Positions 36,701-44,942 of a stretch of 64,000 nucleotides of DNA are shown piece by piece. Under the pieces are notes generated by a model, which was given only the letters and a program-made list of their open reading frames with translations, had not been told where the DNA came from and made no database searches. A program made the position numbers and the translations under genes. Position 1 is the first letter of the stretch; each line of letters opens with the position of its first letter. The stretch is from Corynebacterium vitaeruminis (GTDB taxonomy: Bacteria > Actinomycetota > Actinomycetes > Mycobacteriales > Mycobacteriaceae): the NCBI RefSeq assembly GCF_001054325.1, contig NZ_JVVM01000020.1:1-64000 (forward strand), read 5' to 3'.

Positions 36701-36976
36701 CTCACGCATGGCCTCATCGAGACCGGACCAGCTGGCCCAGCTCTCCAGCTTGCCCTGCTCCTCCAGCTCATCGAGAGCGCCCTTCAGCCGCACCAACGCC
36801 ACAAGCGCCAGTTTGGGATCGCTGGCCCCGGCAAGGCCCCACAACAGGTGCAGGGACTCCTCGTTATACCACCCCAAATCCTCGAGGTCAGCGCGCGTCC
36901 GATCGTCGTTACGCAAACCCAGCGCAGCGGGCCGCGGCACCGATTGGCGGGATGTGCGAGGTCGATTCATCACCAT
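33794..36976 (-). CDS. glnE: Glutamine synthetase adenylyltransferase/adenylyl-removing enzyme
   Basis: A bifunctional enzyme that adds or removes AMP on the GlnA tyrosine according to nitrogen status. Two nucleotidyltransferase domains are plain: the N-terminal adenylyl-removing domain with VIAMGKCGAEELNYISDVDV (about residue 265) and the C-terminal transferase domain with VIGMGRLGGSELGYGSDADV (about residue 765). Each is followed by FEVDANLRPEGKSG or EVDVDLRPEGRSG. 1060 aa, slightly longer than enterobacterial GlnE, as expected in actinobacteria. ATG 36976 or ATG 36970. It lies 57 nt after glnA2 on the same strand, the usual corynebacterial arrangement. Its targets here would be both GlnA paralogs. 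Confidence 0.96.
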   Translation of the reverse strand: MVMNRPRTSRQSVPRPAALGLRNDDRTRADLEDLGWYNEESLHLLWGLAGASDPKLALVALVRLKGALDELEEQGKLESWASWSGLDEAMREQVPLRTRMFALLGGSSALGDHLIAHPDKWVLLQADLPTEADMFREMLSSVGAEPEIIELTDEASLDKQEDPEYRKPVVAPATLEGPGLYRAKLTGREAEVAMQCAYRDLIMRIACYDLAGTYPRGPRRPGQPQVPFRQVSEALSDLADAALTAALSVAVQQVFPSSPVSTRLTVIAMGKCGAEELNYISDVDVIFVAEPADARATRLASEFIRISCHCFFEVDANLRPEGKSGALVRTVDSHVAYYKRWAETWEFQALLKARPMTGDVELGREYIDAIAPMVWTASQRESFVDDVQRMRARVVQNVPEDLRYRELKLGRGGLRDVEFAVQLLQLVHGRYDDSLRVLPTVMALDALVEAGYIGREDGAALINAYEFVRLLEHRLQLQKMRRTHLLPAADDTEALQWLGRASGIVGEGGTDASKPLAKQVRLASSQIRSLHNKLFYRPLLNFVVEQDIGTLQLSADAAKRQLAALGYQYPDRAYDHLSALAAGTSRKSRIQAMLLPTLMEWLSSTPDPDAGLLNYRKLSEKLHDETWFLRTLRDEGIVGQRLMRVLGSSPYASDLIMSAPEVIKRFGDGASGPKLLNTDSDAVGRALVAAAARHNDPAKAIGVARALRRAELARIASADLFGLMDVQEVCHSLSMVWDNVLEAALAAEIRAWSLAHPDLEAPGIISVIGMGRLGGSELGYGSDADVMFICEPRKDADGTPLVDDSQVVKWATRICDSLRRRLAKPSQDPPLEVDVDLRPEGRSGPIVRTLDSYVTYYERWGETWEIQALLRATWIAGDRDLGIRFLKAIDPLRYPQGGADAKMVREVRRMKARVDSERLPRGADRRTHTKLGSGALTDIEWTVQLLIMLHAHEVPELHNTSTLECLEVLKDNEILDAEDTDALRNAWLMATNARNALVLTRGKRTDQLPQPGRQLTQVAGAAGWDASDSNGFIEHYLRLTRHSSRIVNRVFWGEENPDHE

Positions 36977-37033
36977 TGAAACTGGTCACCCAACAAACTA
37001 AAGACGAAAAAGGTAGGGAGCGGTTCGGGAAAA

Positions 37034-38374
37034 TTAGTAATCCAGCGTTGCGCGCAGCTCCCACTGCGTCACCTGGCGCTGGAACTCACGCCATTCACGC
37101 CACTTATTGAGTAGGAAGAACTCATAGACGTGGTCGCCGAGAGCATCGGCCACAAGATCGGAGCGCTCCATTTCCTGCAGCGCCACTTCCAGCGATGTTG
37201 GCAAATCGCGGTAACCCATCGCACGGCGTTCCCGCTTGGTCAGCTCGGAGATGTTGTCCTCTGCCTGCTCCGGCAGCTGGTAGCCCTCCTTAATTCCCTT
37301 CAGACCGGCGGCCAAAATTACCGAGTACGCAAGATATGGGTTACATGCGGAGTCCAGGGAACGAATTTCCACCCGGCGCGAGTGCGCCTTGCCCGGCGAG
37401 TACATGGGAACACGCACAAGAGCCGAGCGGTTGGCCATGCCCCAGGTCGCAGACGTCGGAGCTTCATCACCAAAGACCGTGCGCTTGTAGGAGTTGACCC
37501 ACTGATTGGTCACAGCGGAGATTTCGCTGGCGTGAGTCAGAATGCCAGCAATGAAGCCCTTTGCGGTGTCGGAGAGCTGGTTTTCATCATCCGGATCGTG
37601 GAAGGCATTGGTGTCCCCCTCAAAGAGGGAAATGTGAGTGTGCATGCCATTGCCCGGCAGATCCTGGAAGGGTTTCGGCATGAACGTCGCCTGCACGCCA
37701 TTCCTCATTGCAATTTGCTTAATGATGTAGCGGAAGGACATCACGTTATCCGCCATCGTCAGCGGATCCGCGTAACGCAGGTCAATTTCCTGCTGACCCG
37801 GCGCGTTTTCATGGTGGGAGAATTCCACCGGAATACCCATGTCCTCCAACACCGTGATGGCCTCTTGGCGAAAACGTGGTGCGCGGTCGTAGACCGCCTG
37901 GTCAAAGTAACCGCCATTGTCCGTTGGCACCGGCGGCTTACCATCCGTAGTCAGGCTCTCTACCAGGAAAAACTCAATCTCCGGGTGGATGAACGCGTGG
38001 AAGCCTTCGTCGGCAAGCGCCTTAATCTGACGGCGCAGCACCTGGCGCGGATCCGCCCATGACGGCTGACCGTCGGGCATGACGATATCGCAGAACATGC
38101 GCGCGGAGGTGACTGTGTCTTCCTTATGCAGGCGCGGCATGACCTGGAACGTCGAGGGATCCGGCTGTGCGATTGTGTCAGCCTCGGAGACGCGGGAAAA
38201 CCCCTCCACTGCGGAACCGTCGAAACCGATGCCCTCTTCGAAGGACCCCTCGAGCTCAGCCGGGGCGACGGCAACGGACTTCAAATATCCCAGAATGTCG
38301 GTAAACCACAGGCGGATATAGCGGATATCTTGTTCTTCGATTGCGCGGAGGACGAATTCCTGCTGACTGTTCAT
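37034..38374 (-). CDS. glnA2: Glutamine synthetase GlnA2
   Basis: A third type I glutamine synthetase homolog, 446 aa, the length I recall for C. glutamicum GlnA2. Motifs: FIHPEIEFFLVE, FMPKPFQDLPGNGMHTHISL and NRSALVRVPMYSPGKAHSRRVEIRSLDSACNPYLA. The adenylylation loop is replaced by ISELTKRERRAMGYRDLP, so GlnE control is not expected. In mycobacteria and corynebacteria GlnA2 is not essential for glutamine supply; elsewhere relatives act as gamma-glutamyl-amine synthetases. ATG 38374 is set by a -10 box 8 nt upstream. First gene of the glnA2-glnE pair. Confidence 0.94.
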   Translation of the reverse strand: MNSQQEFVLRAIEEQDIRYIRLWFTDILGYLKSVAVAPAELEGSFEEGIGFDGSAVEGFSRVSEADTIAQPDPSTFQVMPRLHKEDTVTSARMFCDIVMPDGQPSWADPRQVLRRQIKALADEGFHAFIHPEIEFFLVESLTTDGKPPVPTDNGGYFDQAVYDRAPRFRQEAITVLEDMGIPVEFSHHENAPGQQEIDLRYADPLTMADNVMSFRYIIKQIAMRNGVQATFMPKPFQDLPGNGMHTHISLFEGDTNAFHDPDDENQLSDTAKGFIAGILTHASEISAVTNQWVNSYKRTVFGDEAPTSATWGMANRSALVRVPMYSPGKAHSRRVEIRSLDSACNPYLAYSVILAAGLKGIKEGYQLPEQAEDNISELTKRERRAMGYRDLPTSLEVALQEMERSDLVADALGDHVYEFFLLNKWREWREFQRQVTQWELRATLDY

Positions 38375-38382
38375 ACTTTCCA

Positions 38383-38388
38383 ACGTTA
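38383..38388 (-). promoter_or_regulatory. -10 box, leaderless glnA2
   Basis: On the minus strand TAACGT, then 8 nt, then the ATG at 38374. Confidence 0.6.
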
Positions 38389-38514
38389 CCCAGGTGCCCG
38401 GATTCGCGGTACACATTTTGACCATCCGGCGTGGCAGGCCAACTGCCGCACCCGTGTCATGACCGCTGCCCTCGTGGTCTCGAATTGCATGTGACTATGG
38501 CATGCTCTATTGAC

Positions 38515-39324
38515 ATGAGCGGAAAAAAGATTCGTCTGAACAATCTTGCCGAATGGAAGGCTGAGTCTCGCCCCTGGGCGATGCTGACTTGCTACGACTA
38601 CTCCACCGCGCGCGCTTTTTCCGCCGCCGGTGTCGAGCTGCTGCTGGTCGGCGACTCTGCAGCAAACGTTGTCTACGGCTACGACACCACCACCGAAATC
38701 ACTCTGGAAGAGATGATTCCGCTGGCCCGCGGTGTCGTCCGGGGTGCTGGCAACGCACTGGTGGTTGCCGATCTACCCTTCGGCACTTACGAGGCCTCCG
38801 ATGAGCAGGCCGTGCTGTCGGCCGCGAAGATGATGCGCGAAACCGGCGCGCACATGGTCAAGATCGAAGGTGGCGTGCGCATCGCTCCACGGATCCGTGC
38901 ACTGGTCAATGCCGGCATTCCGGTCATGGCGCACATCGGTTTCACCCCGCAGTCCGTCAACGCACTGTCCGGTTTCAAGGTGCAGGGACGCGGCGCGGGC
39001 GCGGAACAGCTGCGTGCCGACGCCCACGCGGTAGCCGATGCGGGTGCCGCGGCCGTGGTCCTGGAGATGGTGCCTGCGGATCTGGCGACGGAGATTACCC
39101 GCGAGCTGTCCATCCCAACTTGTGGCATCGGCGCTGGTAAACAGTGCGATGGCCAGGTACTTGTCTGGCAGGATGCCTTTGCCGTTCCGGCCGATGGTCG
39201 CAGGCCGTCGTTTAGTTCGGTGTTTGGAGAGGTCGGTGAGATGCTGACCAAGGGCGCGAAGGAGTACGTCGATCAGGTGCACTCCCGCGAGTTCCCAACT
39301 GAGGCGCAGAACTTCTCGGGGTAG
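38515..39324 (+). CDS. panB: 3-methyl-2-oxobutanoate hydroxymethyltransferase
   Basis: It makes ketopantoate from 2-oxoisovalerate and methylene-tetrahydrofolate, the first committed step to pantothenate and CoA. Motifs: [37 protein letters not shown] at the start (metal and substrate binding), then [28 protein letters not shown] and [21 protein letters not shown] 38515 gives 269 aa, the normal length; longer readings add an unrelated Cys/His-rich stretch. Divergent from glnA2 with 140 nt between. panC is not next to it, unlike in some relatives. Confidence 0.95.
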   Translation: MSGKKIRLNNLAEWKAESRPWAMLTCYDYSTARAFSAAGVELLLVGDSAANVVYGYDTTTEITLEEMIPLARGVVRGAGNALVVADLPFGTYEASDEQAVLSAAKMMRETGAHMVKIEGGVRIAPRIRALVNAGIPVMAHIGFTPQSVNALSGFKVQGRGAGAEQLRADAHAVADAGAAAVVLEMVPADLATEITRELSIPTCGIGAGKQCDGQVLVWQDAFAVPADGRRPSFSSVFGEVGEMLTKGAKEYVDQVHSREFPTEAQNFSG

Positions 39325-39453
39325 TTGTTATAGGGTTCACCTTTCTCGGGCACCAGGTCTCTCTCTCCCCCCCCAACGCACCCTGGCGAGTCCACGAACA
39401 CCCTGTGGACGAAAACCGGACATCTGTAACTTAAAAGTTCTTCGATTCGGGGG

Positions 39454-39459
39454 TAGAAT
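39454..39459 (+). promoter_or_regulatory. -10 box, leaderless CYTH-CHAD gene
   Basis: TAGAAT, then 8 nt, then the ATG at 39468. Confidence 0.65.
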
Positions 39460-39467
39460 TAATACTT

Positions 39468-41279
39468 ATGGCATCTAAGTCTGGTTCTAAGTCCAAAACT
39501 CCAACTGCAGCGTTGGAGGTGGAATCTAAGTTCTCAGCTACCCCGGAAGTGGTAGCCCCGTCGTTCGATTTCGTTCCACAGGTTGGCTCCACCAATACTG
39601 AGGTGCGAAATCTCTCCGCTATCTACCTGGATACGGCGGACTTGCGGCTGACCCGCTCCAAGCACACCCTGCGTCGCCGCACAGGCGGCCCCGATGAGGG
39701 CTGGCACTTAAAGGCGCCGAGCACCGGTGGCCGTCTCGAATACGGTGTTGGCCTGGAAGAGGGCTCTGTTAACGGTGAGGGCCGCGATGCCGAGTACGTC
39801 GTGCCCACCGATTTGCTCGCCCCTGTTCGCGCAATTGTGCGCAATCACCCGCTGCTTCCAATTGCACAGGTGGACAATGAACGCCACGTCACCACGGTGT
39901 TTTCCCTCGACGGCACTCCGATGGCGGAGTTTGCCGACGACCACGTGACGGCCACCTCTTTCCTTGACGGTGGCGAAACCACCACCTGGCGTGAATGGGA
40001 AATCGAGCTGCTGGGCGACTGGGCAGATCACCCGGACGGTAAGGCTGTAATGGCAGCGATGTCCAAGGTTGCTGAGGTGGCTGGCGCCGTGCCGTCGGAA
40101 AGCCCGTCGAAGTTGGCGACGGCGTTGGGTGATTCCATCAACTCTGCTCCCCTGCCGCCTGCCCCGGCGAAGCTACCGAAGGGCACTCCGGGACGCACCG
40201 TGGTCGATGCGCTGGCCGCTAACGTAGCCAAGATGGTCGAGTACGACCCGAAGGTTCGCCGCGATGAGTTCGACTCGGTACACCAGATGCGTGTCGCTAC
40301 TCGTGAGCTGCGCAGTCACATGCAGACCTTCCACGGCATCGTCGTGGGCGATAAGGTCGCAGAGCTGGAGAACAAACTCAAGCAGCTGGCGGGTGTTCTC
40401 GGTGTGGCTCGTGACGCTGAGGTCGTCGCTATGCGCTGGGAAGAGCTGCTGGCCAATCGTGAAAGCGCCGCTTTAGGCGAAGATCTGCGTGCGAATCTCG
40501 TCGAGGATGTTCAGAAGGACTACGACCGCGCTCATCAGCGTGTCGTTTTCGCGCTAAATTCCGGCGAGTACCTGCAACTTCTCGACGATCTCGATGATTT
40601 CCTCGCTAATCCGCCAATTGCCGCAAATGCGGACGAGTCCGAGGCTGCCGAGAAGAGGTCCAAGAAGAAGGACGAATCGCTTGTCGACGGCGTGGAGACC
40701 GCAGCCGCAGAAGATTCTTCGGCAGCCGACTCCAAGGGCGCGGCTGAGGTTGAGGACGAGGCTGCTTCTGAGTCCGCAGACAAGGCGGAATCTGCAAAAA
40801 CTGAAGCTCCGAAGGAGCTCGATACCACTGCAGTACTGCTTGACCACCTGCGCAGCGCATTTTCTAAGTTCAGGCGTCGCCACAATCTGGTACTCGATGG
40901 TCGTGAGGATGCTGACCTGGCAGAGGCCGACTTGGATGAGCGCTACCACGATGTGCGCAAGGCCGCGAAGAAGCTGCGTTACAGCGCCGAGGCTGCTCAG
41001 AACGCAGATTTGCCGACCAAGAAGCTCTACGCTGCCTGCAAAAACCTGCAGTCGGTTCTCGGCGACTTCCAGGACACCTGCACTGCGCGTGGCTTCGTGC
41101 TGGCTCGTGCTAAGCGTGCCTCCCGTGCGGGCAGGGATACCTTTGGCTACGGCGTGCTCTACCAGATGGAGTACTACGACGGCCTGAAGGCGCTGGACGA
41201 GTACGACGACGCCGTGGCCAAGGTTTTCAAGGCATTCCGCAAGATGGAAAAGAAAATCAAGAAGGAAAAGAAGTCCTAA
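39468..41279 (+). CDS. CYTH and CHAD domain protein
   Basis: 603 aa. The N-terminal CYTH domain (about residues 15-205) carries the ExExK signature as LEVESKF and IYLDTADLRLTRSKHTLRRR, the triphosphate- and metal-binding tunnel. CHAD (about 245-600) begins with VHQMRVATRELRSHMQTF and repeats DVRKAAKKLRYSAEAAQ. An acidic low-complexity insert (about 385-445, Ala/Ser/Glu/Asp) splits the CHAD helices. CHAD domains bind polyphosphate; CYTH-CHAD fusions are likely polyphosphate-associated or triphosphatase enzymes (family knowledge, not tested). Conserved next to panB/glnE genes in corynebacteria as far as I recall. Confidence 0.9.
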   Translation: MASKSGSKSKTPTAALEVESKFSATPEVVAPSFDFVPQVGSTNTEVRNLSAIYLDTADLRLTRSKHTLRRRTGGPDEGWHLKAPSTGGRLEYGVGLEEGSVNGEGRDAEYVVPTDLLAPVRAIVRNHPLLPIAQVDNERHVTTVFSLDGTPMAEFADDHVTATSFLDGGETTTWREWEIELLGDWADHPDGKAVMAAMSKVAEVAGAVPSESPSKLATALGDSINSAPLPPAPAKLPKGTPGRTVVDALAANVAKMVEYDPKVRRDEFDSVHQMRVATRELRSHMQTFHGIVVGDKVAELENKLKQLAGVLGVARDAEVVAMRWEELLANRESAALGEDLRANLVEDVQKDYDRAHQRVVFALNSGEYLQLLDDLDDFLANPPIAANADESEAAEKRSKKKDESLVDGVETAAAEDSSAADSKGAAEVEDEAASESADKAESAKTEAPKELDTTAVLLDHLRSAFSKFRRRHNLVLDGREDADLAEADLDERYHDVRKAAKKLRYSAEAAQNADLPTKKLYAACKNLQSVLGDFQDTCTARGFVLARAKRASRAGRDTFGYGVLYQMEYYDGLKALDEYDDAVAKVFKAFRKMEKKIKKEKKS

Positions 41280-41294
41280 AAACGAGGCCCCCTC

Positions 41295-41498
41295 TTACTT
41301 CTCGGCTACGCCCCAGTCGTCATCTTCTTCATCCCAGTCGTCGGCCGCCTTGTTGCGCTCGGCGACTTTTTCCATAGCAGCACGGGCTTCTTCTTCTGAA
41401 TCGTAGGGCCCCATTCGGTCGTCCCAACCAGTTTTCTTCCCCTGAAACACCGTGCCTGTCGACGGCTGGTAGTACCACTTGCTGCTGTTGTCGCTCAC
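41295..41498 (-). CDS. Small conserved SPOR-like protein
   Basis: 67 aa: SDNSSKWYYQPSTGTVFQGK, then DDRMGPYDSEEEARAAMEKVAERNKAADDWD and an acidic end. This WYYxxxTGxVxxG...RMGPYxSxEEA pattern is typical of tiny actinobacterial proteins annotated as SPOR-domain-like; function unknown. The GTG start at 41498 is preferred because AGGAGAAGA sits before it; an upstream ATG would add ten basic residues without a ribosome-binding site. Convergent with the CYTH-CHAD gene, 15 nt apart. Confidence 0.75.
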   Translation of the reverse strand: MSDNSSKWYYQPSTGTVFQGKKTGWDDRMGPYDSEEEARAAMEKVAERNKAADDWDEEDDDWGVAEK

Positions 41499-41775
41499 GA
41501 TTCTTCTCCTCTTCCACATCGAGTTCATATCGAGTTATCGAGCACTTGCGCCACCGCTAACAGCACCCATAAGCAAACCTGCGCCAGAGACAACCATCTG
41601 TCTGCCATGTGCGCTGCGGCGACGTAAAATCCCAGTATATAGGTTTGTCACTCCCCTCGGAGGCGGGTATTATCGACGGAATTGTTCGCCTTAGAACGCA
41701 AGCGCTGAATCCGAGCGCTAAATACAAACACTGCACACAAGCACTATGAGTCCAATCTCTGGAGAGGTTTCACCC

Positions 41776-42939
41776 ATGCCCGCCGCACCCGCTGTCGTAA
41801 ACGACGTCTTCGATGCCGTCGGTTCTAATGCTTCAGTTGCATACGCCCCGGGTTCCATCAACCTATTAGGTGAGGACTGCGCGTCCTCCGGCGGCATACT
41901 TCTGACCACCGCCATTCCAGCTTATGCCGCGGTCGGTATTGAAGAGATCGACGAGCAGCAGCTCATTGTCGTATACAAGCGCGAAACCACAACGATGGAT
42001 TTCCCGGACAGTGTCCCCGCCGCTTTTTCTCAGGTGCCGACCGCTGTCGCGGCTACTATCGTCGCACTGCAGCACTCACTGCACCTTGTCCCGCGCAACA
42101 GCAATGGCCTGAAGGTCACCATTGCCTCCACTATCGCGCCAGGTCGTGGTTTTGGAGAGATTCCGGCGATTCAGTGTGCTCTCGCACTGGCACTGAATGC
42201 GCGTTTCGGCGACCGCGATGATGTCCCTACTCGCACGCGTATTGCCACCGCTATCCACGAGACCATGGTGCAGGTAAAGGGCCAGTCGTGGCCGCTGTAC
42301 CCCTACACCACGGCACTGCGCAGCCGCCCGGACAGCCTGCTGTGCATCAACCACTCCGATGAGGCAGTCACGCAGACGGCGTTCCCGCAGTCGCTGGCGC
42401 TGACTATCGCTTACTCCCCGGATGTCACCGGCGGTTCGCCAGACGAAGAGCGCTACGAGTTCTTCCAGCAAGCTTGTGCTGCTTTCGGCGTGCCGACTCT
42501 CGCTAGTCTCCCTGACGCACAGGAGCGGGTTGCTGACTGGGTGCGCGCTCGTCACGAGGTGCATCCGGACGACGAAGACATCCCAACCATCGGCCGTGCG
42601 ATTCAGTGGCTTGACGATGCCGACGCGTCTTCCGACCGCGCCCGCGCAGTCATCGGCCACATCCGACACAGCGATATTCAAGCAGCCATCGCAGGGGTTT
42701 CGCGCGATGTCAGCGAGCGAGGCTCCGCGCCGTCGGCAAGCTCCGTGCTGGGGCAGATTGCTGAACTGACCGACAATATCGAGTGCGAGAAGATTACTCG
42801 TTGTGCGCCGTGTCCGGGTGCGTCGCTAGTGATGTGGTCCCATGTCGACGATGCCGACCGGATTTCCTCCGCGCTTAACGACGGCGGTTCCGAAACCATC
42901 CGCGTGGCGAATACGTCGGCCGGCGCAGTGGTCGAGTAA
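41776..42939 (+). CDS. Galactokinase-like GHMP family protein, degenerate
   Basis: 387 aa with the galactokinase fold order. The N-terminal signature reads PGSINLLGEDCASSGG in place of PGRVNLIGEHTDYNGG. The ATP-binding glycine-rich motif is changed to APGRGFGEIPAIQCALALALNA in place of PxGxGLSSSAA. A C-terminal GHMP stretch CAPCPGASLVMWSHVDD remains. Loss of the conserved residues suggests it is not an active galactokinase. No other Leloir genes are nearby. ATG 41776 follows GGAGAGG at 8 nt; ATG 41746 is the alternative. I recall a similar galactokinase-like gene next to rnpB in other corynebacteria. Confidence 0.78.
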   Translation: MPAAPAVVNDVFDAVGSNASVAYAPGSINLLGEDCASSGGILLTTAIPAYAAVGIEEIDEQQLIVVYKRETTTMDFPDSVPAAFSQVPTAVAATIVALQHSLHLVPRNSNGLKVTIASTIAPGRGFGEIPAIQCALALALNARFGDRDDVPTRTRIATAIHETMVQVKGQSWPLYPYTTALRSRPDSLLCINHSDEAVTQTAFPQSLALTIAYSPDVTGGSPDEERYEFFQQACAAFGVPTLASLPDAQERVADWVRARHEVHPDDEDIPTIGRAIQWLDDADASSDRARAVIGHIRHSDIQAAIAGVSRDVSERGSAPSASSVLGQIAELTDNIECEKITRCAPCPGASLVMWSHVDDADRISSALNDGGSETIRVANTSAGAVVE

Positions 42940-42968
42940 CCACCGGGAAAAACGCAGTGGTCGAGTAA
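42924..42968. repeat. 16-bp direct repeat at the 3' end of the galactokinase-like gene
   Basis: CGCAGTGGTCGAGTAA occurs at 42924-42939, ending with the stop codon, and again exactly at 42953-42968, 29 bp apart. It looks like the scar of a small tandem duplication between this gene and rnpB. Confidence 0.8.
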
Positions 42969-42979
42969 AAAAGCTTGTG

Positions 42980-43448
42980 CGAACGAGTCGGCCTATGAGC
43001 CGGATTCTGTCCCTCGGCGTTCCTTTCGGAAAGCGCCGGGTGGCGATCATCCATCTCGGTCTGCCATTGCTGACAGCCTGAAGCAGCACACCCACGAGTA
43101 TCGGGCGGGCAGCCCTCGAACACCCGCGCACGCGCACGACAATGCATGCGCGATTTTGCCTTGCTCCTGGTGGGGTTTACCTAGCCGGTGCAATCACTTG
43201 CCCCGCTGGTGCGCTCTTACCGCACCTTTTCACCCTCACCGGGTCTCCACAGCTTTACGTCAAAGACATCGGCTGTGCGCCCGGCGGTCTATTTTCTGTG
43301 GCACTATTCCCGCAGGTCACCCTGGGTTGCTGTTAGCAACCACCATGCCCAGTGGAGTCCGGACTTTCCTCGACAGCGGCCTGGACGCACTCTGTAAAAG
43401 AGGCACCTGGTTCCGTTAACTGCCGCGATCACCCGGCCGGCTCGCTCG
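42980..43448 (-). ncRNA. rnpB: RNase P RNA, bacterial type A
   Basis: The minus strand starts with CGAGCGAGCCGGCCGGGTGA (5' half of P1) and ends near GGCTCATAGGCCGACTCGTTCG. The outer strands pair as P1 (CGAGCGAG with CTCGTTCG). Conserved RNase P segments are present, for example the GAGGAAAGTCCGGACTCC-type sequence near the 5' end (43360-43380) and GGTAAACCCCACC (about 43172-43184) in the core. Ends are placed from the P1 pairing and may be off by about ten bases. It processes the 5' ends of tRNA precursors. Confidence 0.92.
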
Positions 43449-43500
43449 AATGGTTAGTGTACCCGCCGGGACCGCAATTCAAATAACCCGCGGTGGTAAC

Positions 43501-44193
43501 TCACTGGTCACGCAGGTAGCTGGTGTCGTTGATCAGCCGCACTGATGTCGGCCCATCTGCATAGAACTCCGCGATAGAGAGACTGGCCAGGTCTAGGTGC
43601 AGGCGGGTGAAGATTTCAAAGCCGCAGCCGAGCCCCTGGCGCAGCAACGACTTGATTGGCGTGACATGGCTGACTACCAGCACATCAGAGGCACCGAATT
43701 GTTGAGCGATGCGCTCACGCGCGGCGCTCACTCGGCTATCGACGGTGTGGAAGTCCTCCCCCTCTGGTGGCGCCACGGTCGGGTCGGCAAGCCAAGAGCT
43801 GTGCAACTCGGGTGTGGCGTTGCGCGCCTCAGAGAAGGTCATACCTTCCCACGTACCGAAGTCGGTCTCCCGCAGATCATCGTCAACGTGCATATCCAGG
43901 CCGAGCGCCTTCGCTGCCGCCTCCGCGGTCTGCTGTGCACGCCGCTGTGGAGAGGCCACGATGGCCGAGAAGTTCACGCTGCCGCTATCGGCCAGCGCTG
44001 CCAGATGGCGTGCTGCCGCCTCTGCTTGCTGTCTGCCCAGCTCCGTCAGGTCGGGGTTGGAACGGCTCCCTGAATACTCCCGGCGAATCGACATCGGCGA
44101 CTGCCCGTGACGTAGCAGCACCAGTCGCGTGGGGTCCGTCGTCGCCCCCGTCCAGCCCGGCGCGCTATCGCGCTTCTCTTCAGCCTGGCTCAT
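43501..44193 (-). CDS. Histidine phosphatase family protein (RNase HI domain absent)
   Basis: A 230-aa phosphoglycerate mutase-like acid phosphatase. The catalytic LLRHGQSPMS is followed by the arginine and second histidine motifs (SPQRRAQQTAEAAAKAL, ETDFGTWEGMTFSEA, VVSHVTPIKSLL). Its orthologs in this operon position (Rv2228c of M. tuberculosis, and as I recall C. glutamicum) are fusions with an N-terminal RNase HI domain. Here the gene starts directly with a 20-residue linker and the RNase HI part is missing. It starts at the base next to the stop of the zinc-ribbon gene. Substrate unknown; orthologs are linked to alpha-ribazole phosphate dephosphorylation. Confidence 0.88.
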   Translation of the reverse strand: MSQAEEKRDSAPGWTGATTDPTRLVLLRHGQSPMSIRREYSGSRSNPDLTELGRQQAEAAARHLAALADSGSVNFSAIVASPQRRAQQTAEAAAKALGLDMHVDDDLRETDFGTWEGMTFSEARNATPELHSSWLADPTVAPPEGEDFHTVDSRVSAARERIAQQFGASDVLVVSHVTPIKSLLRQGLGCGFEIFTRLHLDLASLSIAEFYADGPTSVRLINDTSYLRDQ

Positions 44194-44937
44194 TTACTTG
44201 CCTTTCACCGCTCCCAGCGTTTCGGCACGCACAATCATCGCGCCACATTCAGGACAGAACGTCACTTCCTCCGGCGCGAGCGTGGTGAATTCATGAACGG
44301 ATCCGACGTCGAGCTCCATGAAGCAGGAACCGCAAGTGCGTCCGTTCAGGCGGGCGACGGGGATGCCGTTGGCAAGCGCTAAACGACGGTAAAGATTGGC
44401 TGCCGAACCATCAATGAGTTTGTCAGCCTCTTCGATTCGGGTCTCCGCGATGGAGATGCGCGCAATGATGTCAACCTCGGCGTCGTTAAGCCTTTGCTTG
44501 GCGGCGACGATGTCATCGTGCGCCTCGTCGGCGTCGTATTCGTGTTCGGCGTCGACCTGGTAGGCCTCCTGCATTCGCTCATACTGCTGGAGTTCCTGTT
44601 CAGCGCGTTCACGACGGCGCTTGGTGGAGCGCAGATCGTGCTCGAGGTCACGGCGCGTAGATGCGTCTTCTGCAGCACCGAGTGACAGACGGTCGGCCTT
44701 TTCGCGGGCCTTCAGCTTGTTGATGTCCGATTCCAGCTTGGCAATATCGCGGCCGATATCGGACGCGCTGAGCTTGGAGCGCGCCGCCTCGCTGGCCTGA
44801 CGGCTGTGCTTCTTTCGCAGCTCCTGCAGCTCGGCACGCTCGGGCAGAACGTTCTGGCGGGCGGTGAGCCCATCCAGCAGAGTCTGGTTTTCCGCCTTTT
44901 CCAACATTGCCGCTTGAATTTGTGGGCTAAGCCTCAT
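44194..44937 (-). CDS. C4-type zinc-ribbon coiled-coil protein
   Basis: 247 aa. A long coiled coil (about residues 5-180, heptads rich in Leu/Glu/Arg/Ala) is followed by a zinc ribbon CGSCFMEL...CPECGAMIV. Member of the actinobacterial family of Rv2229c (DUF164). The protein is thought to act as a scaffold or chaperone; its molecular role is unsettled. ATG 44937 has AAGGAA upstream and lies 5 nt after the Nif3 gene stop; the phosphatase gene follows without a gap. The three genes are translationally coupled. Confidence 0.9.
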   Translation of the reverse strand: MRLSPQIQAAMLEKAENQTLLDGLTARQNVLPERAELQELRKKHSRQASEAARSKLSASDIGRDIAKLESDINKLKAREKADRLSLGAAEDASTRRDLEHDLRSTKRRRERAEQELQQYERMQEAYQVDAEHEYDADEAHDDIVAAKQRLNDAEVDIIARISIAETRIEEADKLIDGSAANLYRRLALANGIPVARLNGRTCGSCFMELDVGSVHEFTTLAPEEVTFCPECGAMIVRAETLGAVKGK

Positions 44938-44942
44938 GGTCT

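Noticed and set aside
43142-43419. Overlapping plus-strand open frames between 43142 and 43419
   Set aside because: They lie within the RNase P RNA gene on the minus strand.
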